DNA of 11,011 nucleotides from Pseudomonadota bacterium (GCA_023430315.1 JAEZAW010000261.1:1-11011), one strand, 5' to 3'; numbered from the stretch's first letter, positions 1-7,312 are shown. Program-made: numbers and translations. The notes: generated by a model not told the origin, from the sequence alone.

Positions 1-1566
1 GACCGGCACATCGAGCGCACTGCGCGTTTCTATGCAGAGCGGGCGAGAGGCGAGGCAGCGCTTATCGTGACGGGTGGTTACTCGCCGAATGCCGACGGCC
101 TGTTCGGCTCGAACGGCCCCGAAGTGAGCCGCCCGGAGCACATACCCGAGCATCGGCAGATCACGTCGGCCGTCCATGCGGAGGGCGGGTGCATTGCACT
201 GCAGATCCTGCACGCCGGCCGCTATGCCAAGCACAAAGGCCTCGTCGGGCCCTCGACGCTCGCCTCACCGATCAACCCGCTGCAACCTCGGCGCATGACG
301 GCTGCCGACATCGAGCGCACGATCGAGGACTTCGCCATCTCGACGGCGCTCGCGCGCGAAGCCGGCTACGACGGCGTCGAGATCATGGCCTCCGAGGGCT
401 ATCTCATCAACGAGTTCACGGCGAAGCGCACCAACGACCGCGATGACGAATGGGGCGGCAGCCTCGAAAACCGCCTGCGTCTGCCCGTCGAGATCATGAA
501 GCGCGTGCGGGAGCGCGTCGGGCATGACTTCCTCGTCATCTACCGCGTTTCCTCGGTCGACCTGGTCGAGGGTGGGCTCACAGGCGACGAGATCATTGCT
601 CAAGCCAAGGCGGTCGAGGCGGCCGGCGCGTCGATTCTCAATCAGGGCATTGGCTGGCACGAAGCGCGCGTGCCGACCATCTCGCAGAAGGTGCCGCGTG
701 CGGCATGGCTGTTCGCAGCGCGGCGCCTGAAGGAAGCGGTGAAGATCCCCGTCGTCGCCTCGAACCGCATCAACACGCCGGCGCTGGCAGAGGAGGCCTT
801 GGCTTCAGGCGCCGCCGATCTCGTCTCTATGGCGAGGCCCTGGCTCGCCGATCCGCACTTCATGCGCAAAGCACGCGCCGGCAAGCCCGAAGAGGTCAAC
901 GTCTGCATTGCCTGCAATCAGGCTTGCCTCGACTACATCTTCTCGAGCCGCGCCGCGAGCTGCCTCGTCAATCCGATCACCGGGCGCGAGCTCGATTTCG
1001 ATGCCTTCCCGAAACCCCAGAAGAAGAAGCGCGTCGCCGTGATCGGCGCGGGGCCTGCTGGTCTCGCCTGCGCGACGACGGCCGCCGAGCGCGGGCACGA
1101 TGTGACACTCTACGAAGCCGCGTCCTCGATCGGCGGACAGCTCAACATCGCCCGCAACATCCCCGGCAAAGAGGAGTTCGACGAGACCATCCGCTACTTC
1201 CGGACCATGATCGCGAAGCGCGGCGTCGCGCTTGCGACCAGCAAATCCCCCGAAGTGCCCGATCTCGCCGGAAAGTTCGACGAAGTGGTGGTGGCGACAG
1301 GCGTCCGCCCGCGCAAACTGGACATTCCCGGCATCGACGATCCGCGCTGCGTCTCCTACATCGACATTCTCATGGGCCGCGTGCAGGCCGGCCGCCGCGT
1401 CGCCATCATCGGCGCGGGCGGCATCGGTTTCGACGTCGCGGAATATCTTTCCGGTCCGTCACAGAAGGAGGCCGCGAGCGTCGCGCACTTCCTGCACGAA
1501 TGGGGCGTCGATACGGGCATCAGCGTGCCCGGCGCCCTCGCGACGCCGGCTGAGCCCGAGATCTAG
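1..1566 (+). pseudogene. fadH: 2,4-dienoyl-CoA reductase (NADPH), N-terminal part, ended by a premature TAG
   Basis: FadH is a flavoenzyme (FMN, 4Fe-4S, FAD) that reduces 2,4-dienoyl-CoA intermediates with NADPH during beta-oxidation of polyunsaturated fatty acids. The reading frame is open from base 1, so the gene starts left of the window; by comparison with E. coli FadH (672 aa) roughly 30 residues are missing. Visible in order: an OYE-type TIM barrel with the active-site Tyr in YLINEF (Tyr codon at 400) and His in GIGWHEAR (codon at 658); the cluster ligands C-x2-C-x3-C-x11-C (Cys codons at 904, 913, 925, 961); a first Rossmann motif VIGAGPAG (about 1040) for FAD; and a second, IIGAGGIGFD (about 1405), for the NADPH domain. 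Translation ends at TAG 1564-1566 inside that domain, but the same frame continues with conserved FadH sequence to 1920. The product would lack part of the NADPH domain and the last FAD-binding segment, so it is probably inactive unless the stop is a sequencing error. Confidence 0.9.
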
Positions 1567-1578
1567 CGCCAGATCGTC

Positions 1579-1920
1579 ATGCTGCAGCGGAAGCCCGGTC
1601 GCATGGGCCGCACGCTCGGGCTCTCCACGGGCTGGGTGCTGCGCATCGCGCTCGCCAAGCGCAAAGTCGCGCAGTTGACGGGCGTCACGTATCAGAAGAT
1701 CGACGCGGATGGCCTGCATATTCTCGTCGGCGAGGAGGCGCGCGTGCTGCCGGTCGATACGATCGTCGTCTGCGCCGGCCAGGAGAGCGAGCGCACACTC
1801 GCCGACAGTCTCATTGCCGCCGGCACGACGCCGCACGTGATTGGCGGCGCCGATGTCGCGGCTGAGCTCGATGCCATGCGCGCCATCGACCAGGGCGTGC
1901 GGCTCGCTTATTCGTTCTGA
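1579..1920 (+). pseudogene. fadH: C-terminal remainder of 2,4-dienoyl-CoA reductase, same frame as the part before the TAG
   Basis: This stretch continues the fadH frame directly: the codons after the TAG read RQIVMLQRK, a segment I recall almost unchanged from E. coli FadH, and it goes on through TGWVLR, YQKIDADGLH and the FAD-contacting VVCAGQE to a normal C-terminus at TGA 1918-1920. With the first part, the frame spans 639 codon positions in the window, as expected for full-length FadH minus its first few dozen residues. The first ATG after the stop is at 1579, but no Shine-Dalgarno sequence precedes it, so independent translation of this 113-aa piece is doubtful. There is no frameshift and no other decay, so the lesion looks recent or artefactual. 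The dehydrogenase gene follows after 22 bases. Confidence 0.85.
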
Positions 1921-1942
1921 GAAAAATGGGAGGGATGATCCG

Positions 1943-2704
1943 ATGATCCGTTACGATTTATCCGGCAGGACGGCGCTCGTCACGGGCGGCGCCTCGGGCA
2001 TTGGTCTCGCGGCCGTCGAGCAGCTCGCGCGATCCGGCGCCAAGGTGGCGATCAACTATCTCGCGGATGATCCGCGCGGCCCGGAAGTCGTGGCGCGGCT
2101 CTCGGGCGAGGGCATGGATGTGATCGCGGCGCCGGGCAATGTCGGCGATCCCCTCGATGCCGTGCGCATGGTCGAGAGCGCTGTGCAGGAGCTTGGCCGC
2201 CTCGATCTGCTCGTCGCGAATGCGGGCACGCCCGGCACGCGCCGCAAGATCCTCCCCGAAGAGCTCGATCTCATCACCGAGGAACTTTGGCAGACGGTCA
2301 TCCAGGTGAACCTGCTCGGCGTGTTCCGTTGCGCGAAGGCGGCAGCGCCCGCGCTCAAGGCCTCGCACGGCGCCATCGTGAGCACAGCTTCCATTGCCGG
2401 TCTCGGCTTTGCCGGCAGCAGCCTCGCCTATGGTGCAACGAAGGCTGGCGTCGTCAGCCTCACGCAGAACCTCGCGCGAGCGCTCGGCCCCGAGGTACGC
2501 GTGAATGCCGTCGCGCCGGGGTCAGTCGACAGCCCGTGGATGGTCGAGTGGACGAACGCGCAGGTCGCGGCCATGACCGACAAGGCCCTGCTCAAGCGGC
2601 GCTGCACGCCCGATGATATCGCGGAGGTGATTGTGTTCCTCGGCTTCGGCGCGTCGATGGTGACCGGGCAGACGATCACGGTCGACGGTGGGTTAACGCT
2701 TTGA
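1943..2704 (+). CDS. SDR family NAD(P)-dependent oxidoreductase (FabG-like)
   Basis: This is a classical short-chain dehydrogenase/reductase of 253 residues, the usual length. It shows the nucleotide-binding TGGASGIG (residues 14-21), the NAG motif (Asn93), the catalytic triad Ser150, Tyr163 (in YGATK) and Lys167, the NAVAPG segment, and the C-terminal VTGQTITVDGG typical of FabG-like enzymes. ATG 1943 was chosen because GGGAGGGA at 1928-1935 sits seven bases upstream and the protein then begins just before the first beta strand; an upstream in-frame start would run back into fadH. It lies 22 bases after the fadH stop on the same strand, so the two are probably co-transcribed, which suggests oxidation or reduction of an acyl-CoA or hydroxyacyl intermediate. 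The substrate cannot be told from sequence. A 3-oxoacyl-ACP reductase is possible but less likely outside a fab cluster. Confidence 0.9.
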   Translation: MIRYDLSGRTALVTGGASGIGLAAVEQLARSGAKVAINYLADDPRGPEVVARLSGEGMDVIAAPGNVGDPLDAVRMVESAVQELGRLDLLVANAGTPGTRRKILPEELDLITEELWQTVIQVNLLGVFRCAKAAAPALKASHGAIVSTASIAGLGFAGSSLAYGATKAGVVSLTQNLARALGPEVRVNAVAPGSVDSPWMVEWTNAQVAAMTDKALLKRRCTPDDIAEVIVFLGFGASMVTGQTITVDGGLTL

Positions 2705-2743
2705 TGAAGCTTGCGCAGGCCACAGTTCGCGGCGCCCTTTCTA

Positions 2744-2864
2744 CCCCTTCTCCCCGTACTTCAGGGGGAGAAGGTCGGGACGAGGGGCGGGAGCTTGTTG
2801 AAACGTCTGCGTTTGCCGCCGCCCCTCACCCTAACCCTCTCCCCGTAAGAACGGGGAGAGGGGA
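2744..2864 (+). repeat. Composite palindromic repeat, copy 1 (three stems)
   Basis: This intergenic element of about 120 bp has three inverted repeats. The left hairpin pairs CCCCTTCTCCCC (from 2744) with GGGGGAGAAGG. The right hairpin pairs CCCTCTCCCCG (from 2835) with CGGGGAGAGGG, ending at 2863. A central stem pairs GAGGGGCGG (from 2782) with CCGCCCCTC (ending 2828) around a loop containing GTTGAAACGTC. Together they can fold as a cruciform or a three-armed RNA. A second copy lies at 10148-10274 on the other strand. The element starts 39 bases after the SDR stop and ends 21 bases before rsmE, so it could attenuate or terminate SDR transcription or protect an mRNA end; that role is inference. 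The motif CCCTCACCCTAACCCTCTCC is, from memory, a common dispersed repeat in proteobacterial genomes. Confidence 0.85.
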
Positions 2865-2884
2865 TTCCGTGGCGGTTCGCTGCT

Positions 2885-3628
2885 ATGCCTGAGCCCTACG
2901 ACTTCCGCAGCCCGCGCCTATTCATCGAGGCCAACCTCGGGGACGGCGCAACTGTGCCGCTGGAACGCGAGCAGGCGAACTATCTCCTCAATGTCCTGCG
3001 GCTCGGCAGCGGCGATAGCGTGCTCGTCTTCAACGGGAGTAGCGGCGAGTGGCTGGCGCGCATCGAAGTCGCGGGCAAGCGGAGCGCGAGCCTCGCGATC
3101 GAGAGACAGACGCGACCACAATCGAATGGCCCCGATCTTCACTACCTCTTCGCGCCGCTGAAGCGCGCGCGCCTCGACTACATGGTGCAGAAGGCAACCG
3201 AGATGGGCGTCGCGCGCCTGCAGCCTGTCTTGACGCGGCACACGGTCGCCGAGCGCGTCAACGGCGAGCGCATGCGGGCGAATGTCATCGAGGCGGCGGA
3301 GCAGTGCGGCATCCTGCGCGTACCCGAGGTCGCTGCACCGGAACGCCTCGATCGCGTCCTCGCCTCGTGGGATGCGGGTCGCCGCCTCATCTTCTGCGAT
3401 GAAGGGGCGCCGATCGCCGATCCCATCGCGGCATTGCGCGAAATCGCACCCGGCCCGCTTGCCGTGCTCATCGGCCCCGAGGGCGGCTTCGCGCCAGAGG
3501 AGCGAGAGGCGCTGATCGCCCTGCCGTTCGTCGTGCGCATTGCCATGGGCCCGCGCATCATGCGCGCCGACACCGCCGCCGTCGCCGCACTGACGCTGGT
3601 GAATGCCGTGCTCGGGGACTGGCGTTAG
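2885..3628 (+). CDS. rsmE: 16S rRNA (uracil(1498)-N(3))-methyltransferase RsmE
   Basis: RsmE methylates U1498 of 16S rRNA in the assembled 30S subunit using S-adenosylmethionine. The 247-residue protein has the normal family length. The first 70 or so residues form the PUA-like RNA-binding domain (SPRLFIEA, then QANYLLNVLRL). The rest is a SPOUT knot: KATEMGV (from residue 103), EAAEQC, LIGPEGGF (Gly197 region, SAM site) and MGPRIMRADTA (from about 221), the family's C-terminal knot signature. ATG 2885 gives the expected N-terminus; no strong ribosome-binding site precedes it, because the palindromic repeat ends only 21 bases upstream. Its TAG (3626-3628) overlaps the antisense TAA of ruvA (3625-3627), so the two genes converge with no room for a separate terminator. 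Confidence 0.95.
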   Translation: MPEPYDFRSPRLFIEANLGDGATVPLEREQANYLLNVLRLGSGDSVLVFNGSSGEWLARIEVAGKRSASLAIERQTRPQSNGPDLHYLFAPLKRARLDYMVQKATEMGVARLQPVLTRHTVAERVNGERMRANVIEAAEQCGILRVPEVAAPERLDRVLASWDAGRRLIFCDEGAPIADPIAALREIAPGPLAVLIGPEGGFAPEEREALIALPFVVRIAMGPRIMRADTAAVAALTLVNAVLGDWR

Positions 3629-4260
3629 CGTGCGAGTTCCCGCAACCCGCGACGGATCAGCTTTGCCGTATCGGCTTCGGCACCGAGATCGCGGGCCGCA
3701 AGCGCAATGGCCTGCGAGGCCTGCGCCGGATTGTAGCCGAGATTGGTGAGCGCGGAGATGGCCTCGGCCGAAGCATGACCCTCACCCGTTGCCGGCGCGT
3801 CGCGCCCGGCCTTCCCCGCACCGTTCACGCTCGTCGGAATATGCAGCCCAGCGACCGCAAGTGCCGGCGCCTTGTCCTTCAGCTCCGCGACAATGCGCTG
3901 CGCGAGCTTCTTGCCCACGCCCGGCGCTTGCTCGACGGACGCCCAGTCGCCCAGCGCGATCGCGTTGGAGAGATCCTGCGTCGAGAGCGTGCCGAGCACG
4001 CCGAGTGCCACTTTCGCACCGACGCCCTGGACGTTCTGCAATGTGCGGAACCAGCTTCGCTCGACCTCGCTGGTGAACCCGAACAGGCGGATAGCGTCCT
4101 CGCGCACGTGCGTGTCGATGACGAGCGTCACCGGCTGGCCAATCTCCATGTTGCGTAGCGCGCGCGCCGAGGCTTGCACCTCGTAGCCGACGCCGTTGAC
4201 GTCGATGATGCAGTGGCTCTCACCGATCGCGTCCACAAGTCCCTTGAGCTTGCCGATCAT
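3625..4260 (-). CDS. ruvA: Holliday junction branch migration protein RuvA
   Basis: RuvA binds four-way DNA junctions as a tetramer and loads the RuvB motor. The 211-residue protein matches the family (203 in E. coli). It shows the N-terminal OB fold with MIGKLKG and VREDAIRLFGF, two helix-hairpin-helix motifs (LQNVQGVGAKVALGVL and APGVGKKLAQRIV), a glycine/alanine-rich linker, and the C-terminal RuvB-binding domain (AISALTNLGYNPAQA). ATG 4260 is firm: its ATGA overlaps the TGA of ruvC, and GGGAGG (complement of 4268-4273) is seven bases upstream, so translation is coupled to ruvC. An upstream extension of the frame would lie inside ruvC. In many alphaproteobacteria ruvB follows directly; here the next gene is the convergent rsmE. 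Confidence 0.96.
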   Translation of the reverse strand: MIGKLKGLVDAIGESHCIIDVNGVGYEVQASARALRNMEIGQPVTLVIDTHVREDAIRLFGFTSEVERSWFRTLQNVQGVGAKVALGVLGTLSTQDLSNAIALGDWASVEQAPGVGKKLAQRIVAELKDKAPALAVAGLHIPTSVNGAGKAGRDAPATGEGHASAEAISALTNLGYNPAQASQAIALAARDLGAEADTAKLIRRGLRELAR

Positions 4261-4784
4261 TTCGCGGCCTCCCGTAAGCTCCGTGCCGCGCGTGCAGCCG
4301 GGCTCGAGCGATGGTTGGCATGGCAAATAGCAATCGCCAGAGCGTCGGCCTCGTCGGCGCTCTCGAAGCGCGCCTTGGGCAGCAGGAAGCCGATCATGGC
4401 CTGGATCTGGCGCTTCTCGGCGTGGCCGGCGCCGACGACCGACTTCTTGATGAGATTGGGCGTGTACTCGGCAATCGCGAGTCCATTTACGGCCGGCGCC
4501 AGCAGGGCCATGCCGCGTGCCTGCCCGAGCTTGAGCGTCGCGCGGGCATTCTCGTTGACAAAGGTTTCCTCGATCGCAGCCTCGTTGGGCTTGAAGGACG
4601 CGATGACGCTGGAAAGCCCCTCGAAGATCGAGCGCAAACGATAGGCGAGATCGTCCTCCGCATCGGAGGTCACGTGGCCGCTTGCGACGTAAATGAGCCG
4701 CACGCCGTCGCTGTCGACGACACCCCAGCCCGTGCGCCTGAGGCCCGGATCAATACCGATGATGCGAATCAGTCGCCCCGTCAT
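4257..4784 (-). CDS. ruvC: Crossover junction endodeoxyribonuclease RuvC
   Basis: RuvC is the Holliday junction resolvase that nicks symmetric strands of junctions bound by RuvAB. The 175-residue product is the usual size (173 in E. coli). All four acidic residues of the RNase H-like active site are present: Asp12 in GIDPG, Glu72 in AAIEETFV, and Asp144 and Asp147 in SADEADALA. The start at 4784 (MTGRLIRIIGIDPG) leaves the normal short N-terminus; the open frame extends to 4976, but that extension overlaps the upstream gene and does not resemble RuvC. There is no clear Shine-Dalgarno sequence, and the upstream DUF2064 gene ends 35 bases earlier on the same strand. It is coupled to ruvA by a four-base overlap. 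The common upstream neighbour yebC is replaced here by a glycosyltransferase gene. Confidence 0.96.
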   Translation of the reverse strand: MTGRLIRIIGIDPGLRRTGWGVVDSDGVRLIYVASGHVTSDAEDDLAYRLRSIFEGLSSVIASFKPNEAAIEETFVNENARATLKLGQARGMALLAPAVNGLAIAEYTPNLIKKSVVGAGHAEKRQIQAMIGFLLPKARFESADEADALAIAICHANHRSSPAARAARSLREAAK

Positions 4785-4819
4785 GGAATCGGCGATAGCA
4801 CAGCGGCGGGCGGAGGTCG

Positions 4820-5437
4820 TTAGCGTCCGGGCAACGGCTGAACCCGGCGTGCGTAACGCCCCCGGTTGCGCGCCAGATCGGCAGCTGAATCGACGTCGTG
4901 ATGGCGGGACGTGAAGCCGACGCGAAAGCCCGAGAGGTTCGCCAGCGTCCGCGCGAGCGTGTCCGACCGCGACCACGGCACGCCCCCCCGATAGGGGTCG
5001 ATCACGCGCGGCGTGCGCCTCGGTCCGACAAGCCAGAAGCCGCCATCCTCGGCTGGCCCGAAGACCACATCATGGTTCCCAAGCTGCCGGAAGGCGCGGC
5101 GCACGTCCGCGACCGAGATGTCCGGCACATCCGTGCCGATGAGGCAGATAGGCCCCGGCGGCAGCACGCGCATGGGCCGCTGCATTCTGGCACCGAGATC
5201 GCCGCGCCCCTGACCCGCGCGCGTACCGCCGGCTGGCAGCATCCGACTAGAAACGGCGCTGTCGGGATCGACGATCAGCACCGTTCGCCAGAAGGGCTGG
5301 TGCGCCAGCCGCGCAATCACGCCGCGCATGGCGTGGCGATAGAACATGGTCGCTCCGACCACGCCGATCTCGCGCGCGAGCCGTGTCTTCACCCGGCCCG
5401 CGATCGGCTCCTTGACCATGATCACTAAGCGGCACAC
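4820..5437 (-). CDS. TIGR04282/DUF2064-type glycosyltransferase
   Basis: This is a GT-A-fold nucleotide-sugar transferase of the family named TIGR04282 'arsenosugar biosynthesis glycosyltransferase' (DUF2064). It has the N-terminal MVKEPIAGRVKTRLA (family pattern M-K-P-G-x-VKTRL), GDLGARM, the acidic GTDVPDIS metal/nucleotide site, the EDGGFWLVG strand and a C-terminal DVDSAADL. I chose GTG 5437, which begins just before the first beta strand (CRLVIMVKEP) and gives 205 residues, near the family norm. The frame is open to ATG 5542, but that would overlap the end of the MBL gene by 38 bases with a basic, low-similarity extension. Neither start has a good ribosome-binding site. It follows the MBL gene on the same strand and precedes ruvC. 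The acceptor is unknown, and no arsenic gene is visible here. Confidence 0.85.
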   Translation of the reverse strand: MCRLVIMVKEPIAGRVKTRLAREIGVVGATMFYRHAMRGVIARLAHQPFWRTVLIVDPDSAVSSRMLPAGGTRAGQGRGDLGARMQRPMRVLPPGPICLIGTDVPDISVADVRRAFRQLGNHDVVFGPAEDGGFWLVGPRRTPRVIDPYRGGVPWSRSDTLARTLANLSGFRVGFTSRHHDVDSAADLARNRGRYARRVQPLPGR

Positions 5438-5504
5438 GAAAGGCGCCGCCGGCTTCGGCGACGCCTCTCGAGACTCGCATCGGCGATGGCGCACGGCGCG
5501 CCGA

Positions 5505-6500
5505 TCAGACAGCCACGGGCACGAGGGCGTAGCCGCTGCCATCCTTCTGGACTGTACCCGCGCCCGGCAAGCCCCAGTGGTAGCCGGTGACCACCGACTT
5601 GTCGGCGACCACCTGATCCATAAGTTTGCGGCGGTTCTCTTCGGCGAGCGCAGGGTTGGCGTCGAAGAGATGCCAGCCGGGGTTGGTCAGGTTCAGCGCG
5701 CGAATGTTCGTCACGTCACCACCAACAATGAGCGTGTCACTGCCCGAGGATACGACATAGGACGTGTGCCCGGGTGTGTGGCCATAGGTGACGATCGCCT
5801 TGATGCCCGGCGCCACATCCGCGTTCGATGCCACCTGCTTGATGTTCTTCCAGGTTGGGAGCGTCGCCTGGATACGCCGGATGTTCCCGCGCGCCCCTTC
5901 CGGCACCTTCTCGATCAGCTCCGGCGCCGTCCAGTGCTTGTGCTCGGCCTCCGGCACGATGATCTCGGCATTCGGATAGATCTGCGCATTCGTCTCCTTG
6001 GCCATAAGGCCCCAGATGTGATCCGCATGATAGTGCGTAACGATGATCGTCGAAATTTCCTCCGGCTTGATGCCGGCCGCGGCCAGGTTCTTGGCGACGA
6101 GACGGCCCGCCGTCGGCGCGAGCTGTCCGCCGGTGCTCGAGTCGAACATGATGGTCCGCCCTCCGATGCGCACGGCGGTGACCGTGAACGGAATCGGCAC
6201 GAAAGCGTCGGTCAGGCCGGCTTTCGTCAGCGCGGCCTTGGTATCGTCGAGCGAGGCATTGCGGATGAAGCCCGGATCGTGCGCCTTCTCCCAATGGCCG
6301 TCGTAGACCTGAATGACCTCGATTGCGCCGACCTTGAACTTGGCATATCCCTGATCGACCAGTGCCTGCGGTGCGCCGATTGGATTGCTTCCCTGCGCGT
6401 GCGCCGCCGAGCTGAAAATCTCGAGCGGACCATCGAGGCCTAATGCCGCGCCGGCTGCCGCTGCGGATATTACGAAGCTGCGACGGGTTATGTCCTGCAT
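5505..6500 (-). CDS. Tat-exported MBL fold metallo-hydrolase
   Basis: This 331-residue metallo-beta-lactamase-fold hydrolase is probably periplasmic. The N-terminus is a twin-arginine signal (TRRSFVIS, Arg6-Arg7, then an alanine-rich hydrophobic run) with a likely cleavage after AHA at residue 35. The metal site is complete: THYHADH (His156, His158, Asp160, His161), GHTPGHT (His245), the bridging Asp in GGDVTN and the last His in GYHWGLPG. This resembles the AhlM/quorum-quenching and alkylsulfatase-like branches of the superfamily, but the substrate cannot be assigned. ATG 6500 is supported by AAGGGAGG (complement of 6510-6517) nine bases upstream. The gene lies 122 bases after one glycosyltransferase and before another, all on the same strand. 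A 16-bp palindrome lies in its upstream gap. Confidence 0.93.
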   Translation of the reverse strand: MQDITRRSFVISAAAAGAALGLDGPLEIFSSAAHAQGSNPIGAPQALVDQGYAKFKVGAIEVIQVYDGHWEKAHDPGFIRNASLDDTKAALTKAGLTDAFVPIPFTVTAVRIGGRTIMFDSSTGGQLAPTAGRLVAKNLAAAGIKPEEISTIIVTHYHADHIWGLMAKETNAQIYPNAEIIVPEAEHKHWTAPELIEKVPEGARGNIRRIQATLPTWKNIKQVASNADVAPGIKAIVTYGHTPGHTSYVVSSGSDTLIVGGDVTNIRALNLTNPGWHLFDANPALAEENRRKLMDQVVADKSVVTGYHWGLPGAGTVQKDGSGYALVPVAV

Positions 6501-6543
6501 CTCGTTAGTCCTCCCTTGAGAAGTGATCGCCCGCCATTGAGCA

Positions 6544-6560
6544 CCCGCAAGCTATGCGGG
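6544..6560. repeat. Short inverted repeat in the MBL leader region
   Basis: CCCGCA (6544-6549) pairs with TGCGGG (6555-6560) around a five-base loop, three bases from the 16-bp palindrome. Read on the plus strand it is followed by CTTTC, but no plus-strand gene ends here. On the minus strand, the direction of the flanking genes, it lacks a T-run, so it is not a good intrinsic terminator. It may be part of the MBL control region or the 5' leader. Confidence 0.3.
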
Positions 6561-6563
6561 CTT

Positions 6564-6579
6564 TCATGCAATTGCATGA
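6564..6579. promoter_or_regulatory. 16-bp perfect palindrome upstream of the MBL hydrolase gene, possible operator
   Basis: TCATGCAATTGCATGA is identical to its own reverse complement and lies 63 bases upstream of the MBL start codon, in an otherwise non-coding gap of 122 bases. Its size and AT-rich centre suit a dimeric regulator. I cannot identify the regulator, and I do not see a convincing -35/-10 pair next to it. The sequence alone does not prove function. Confidence 0.35.
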
Positions 6580-6622
6580 CCTGCTTGATGGGATTCACGG
6601 ACAGTTGAACACGATCATCACG

Positions 6623-7312
6623 CTAGCCGTAGAGGCGCGCGATGATCCGTGTCGGCACGCGGAGAAAATAGAGCGTGAGGCAAGAGAGATTGCGCACGCT
6701 GCGCCGCACGTAGCCACCCTGCTGATACCGCACTGCACTCGTGATGGCGCGCGTGCGAAGCACCGTCATCCGGCGTCGGCCAATGCGGCGGACGATATCG
6801 ACATCTTCCATGAGCGGTAGACGGCTGTAGCCGCCGATCTGCTGGTAGAGCTGCCGCGAGATCAGCAGGCCCTGATCGCCGTAGGGCAGGCGGAAGAGCG
6901 CGCATCGCGTCGCGACGCCCGCCTCGGTCATGCGCGGCCCGAAACCATCGTCATCGAGCGCGAAGCGGAATGCCGCCGCTGTGGGCCGTCGCCGACCGCT
7001 GTCGATGCGCTCGACGAGCGCGGAAACTTCGCGCTCCCATCCGGGCTCGAGGACGGTGTCGGCGTGCAGGAAGAGCAGCCACGGCGAATTCGCGTGCGCC
7101 GCGCCGACGCTGAGCTGCTCGCCGCGGCCGGGTCCTGAACGAAGAAGCTCGGCGCCCGACTGCTCGATGATCTTGAGCGTCCGGTCGCTCGACCCGCCAT
7201 CGACGACGATGACCTCGCGCACGATCCCCTGGACCGCGGCGGGAACGAGCGCCGTCAGACAGGCAGCGAGCCCATCTTCCGCGTTCAATGTTGGTATGAC
7301 GACCGAGATCAT
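6623..7312 (-). CDS. TIGR04283-type family 2 glycosyltransferase
   Basis: This 229-residue GT-A glycosyltransferase belongs to the family named TIGR04283 'arsenosugar biosynthesis glycosyltransferase'. It begins MISVVIPTLNAEDGL, has the nucleotide-sugar motif VVDGGSSDRT (Asp38), the DxD-type site LFLHADT (His83-Ala84-Asp85), GDQGLLISRQ, the acidic acceptor-side PLMEDVDIVRR and the conserved C-terminal tail ending near RIIARLYG. ATG 7312 was chosen because the family starts at this first strand; the open frame runs to 7402 but would overlap the divergent GrpB-type gene. Only a weak GGA-type ribosome-binding site is present. It is first in a minus-strand run with the MBL hydrolase and the DUF2064 transferase; the two transferase families commonly occur together. 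The sugar acceptor is not known from the sequence. Confidence 0.9.
   Translation of the reverse strand: MISVVIPTLNAEDGLAACLTALVPAAVQGIVREVIVVDGGSSDRTLKIIEQSGAELLRSGPGRGEQLSVGAAHANSPWLLFLHADTVLEPGWEREVSALVERIDSGRRRPTAAAFRFALDDDGFGPRMTEAGVATRCALFRLPYGDQGLLISRQLYQQIGGYSRLPLMEDVDIVRRIGRRRMTVLRTRAITSAVRYQQGGYVRRSVRNLSCLTLYFLRVPTRIIARLYG

Noticed and set aside
705..1553. 282-aa plus-strand open frame inside fadH
   Set aside because: It is very Arg-rich, typical of an alternative frame in GC-rich coding DNA; the fadH frame carries all the motifs.
1564..1566. TAG read as pyrrolysine or another recoded amino acid
   Set aside because: There is no pyl gene or structural signal in view, FadH is not a known recoded enzyme, and a simple nonsense change explains the data.
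2701..2892. Plus-strand 63-aa open frame running through repeat copy 1
   Set aside because: Its translation is the well-known artefact of this repeat type (GGEGRDEGRE, PHPNPLP); it has no ribosome-binding site and overlaps the rsmE start.
5346..6443. 365-aa plus-strand open frame opposite the MBL gene
   Set aside because: It is an antisense shadow of the MBL gene, which has the signal peptide, the full metal site and a ribosome-binding site.
6544..6560. Intrinsic terminator after the TIGR04283 glycosyltransferase gene
   Set aside because: In the direction of that gene the hairpin is not followed by a T-run, and it lies more than 60 bases after the stop.
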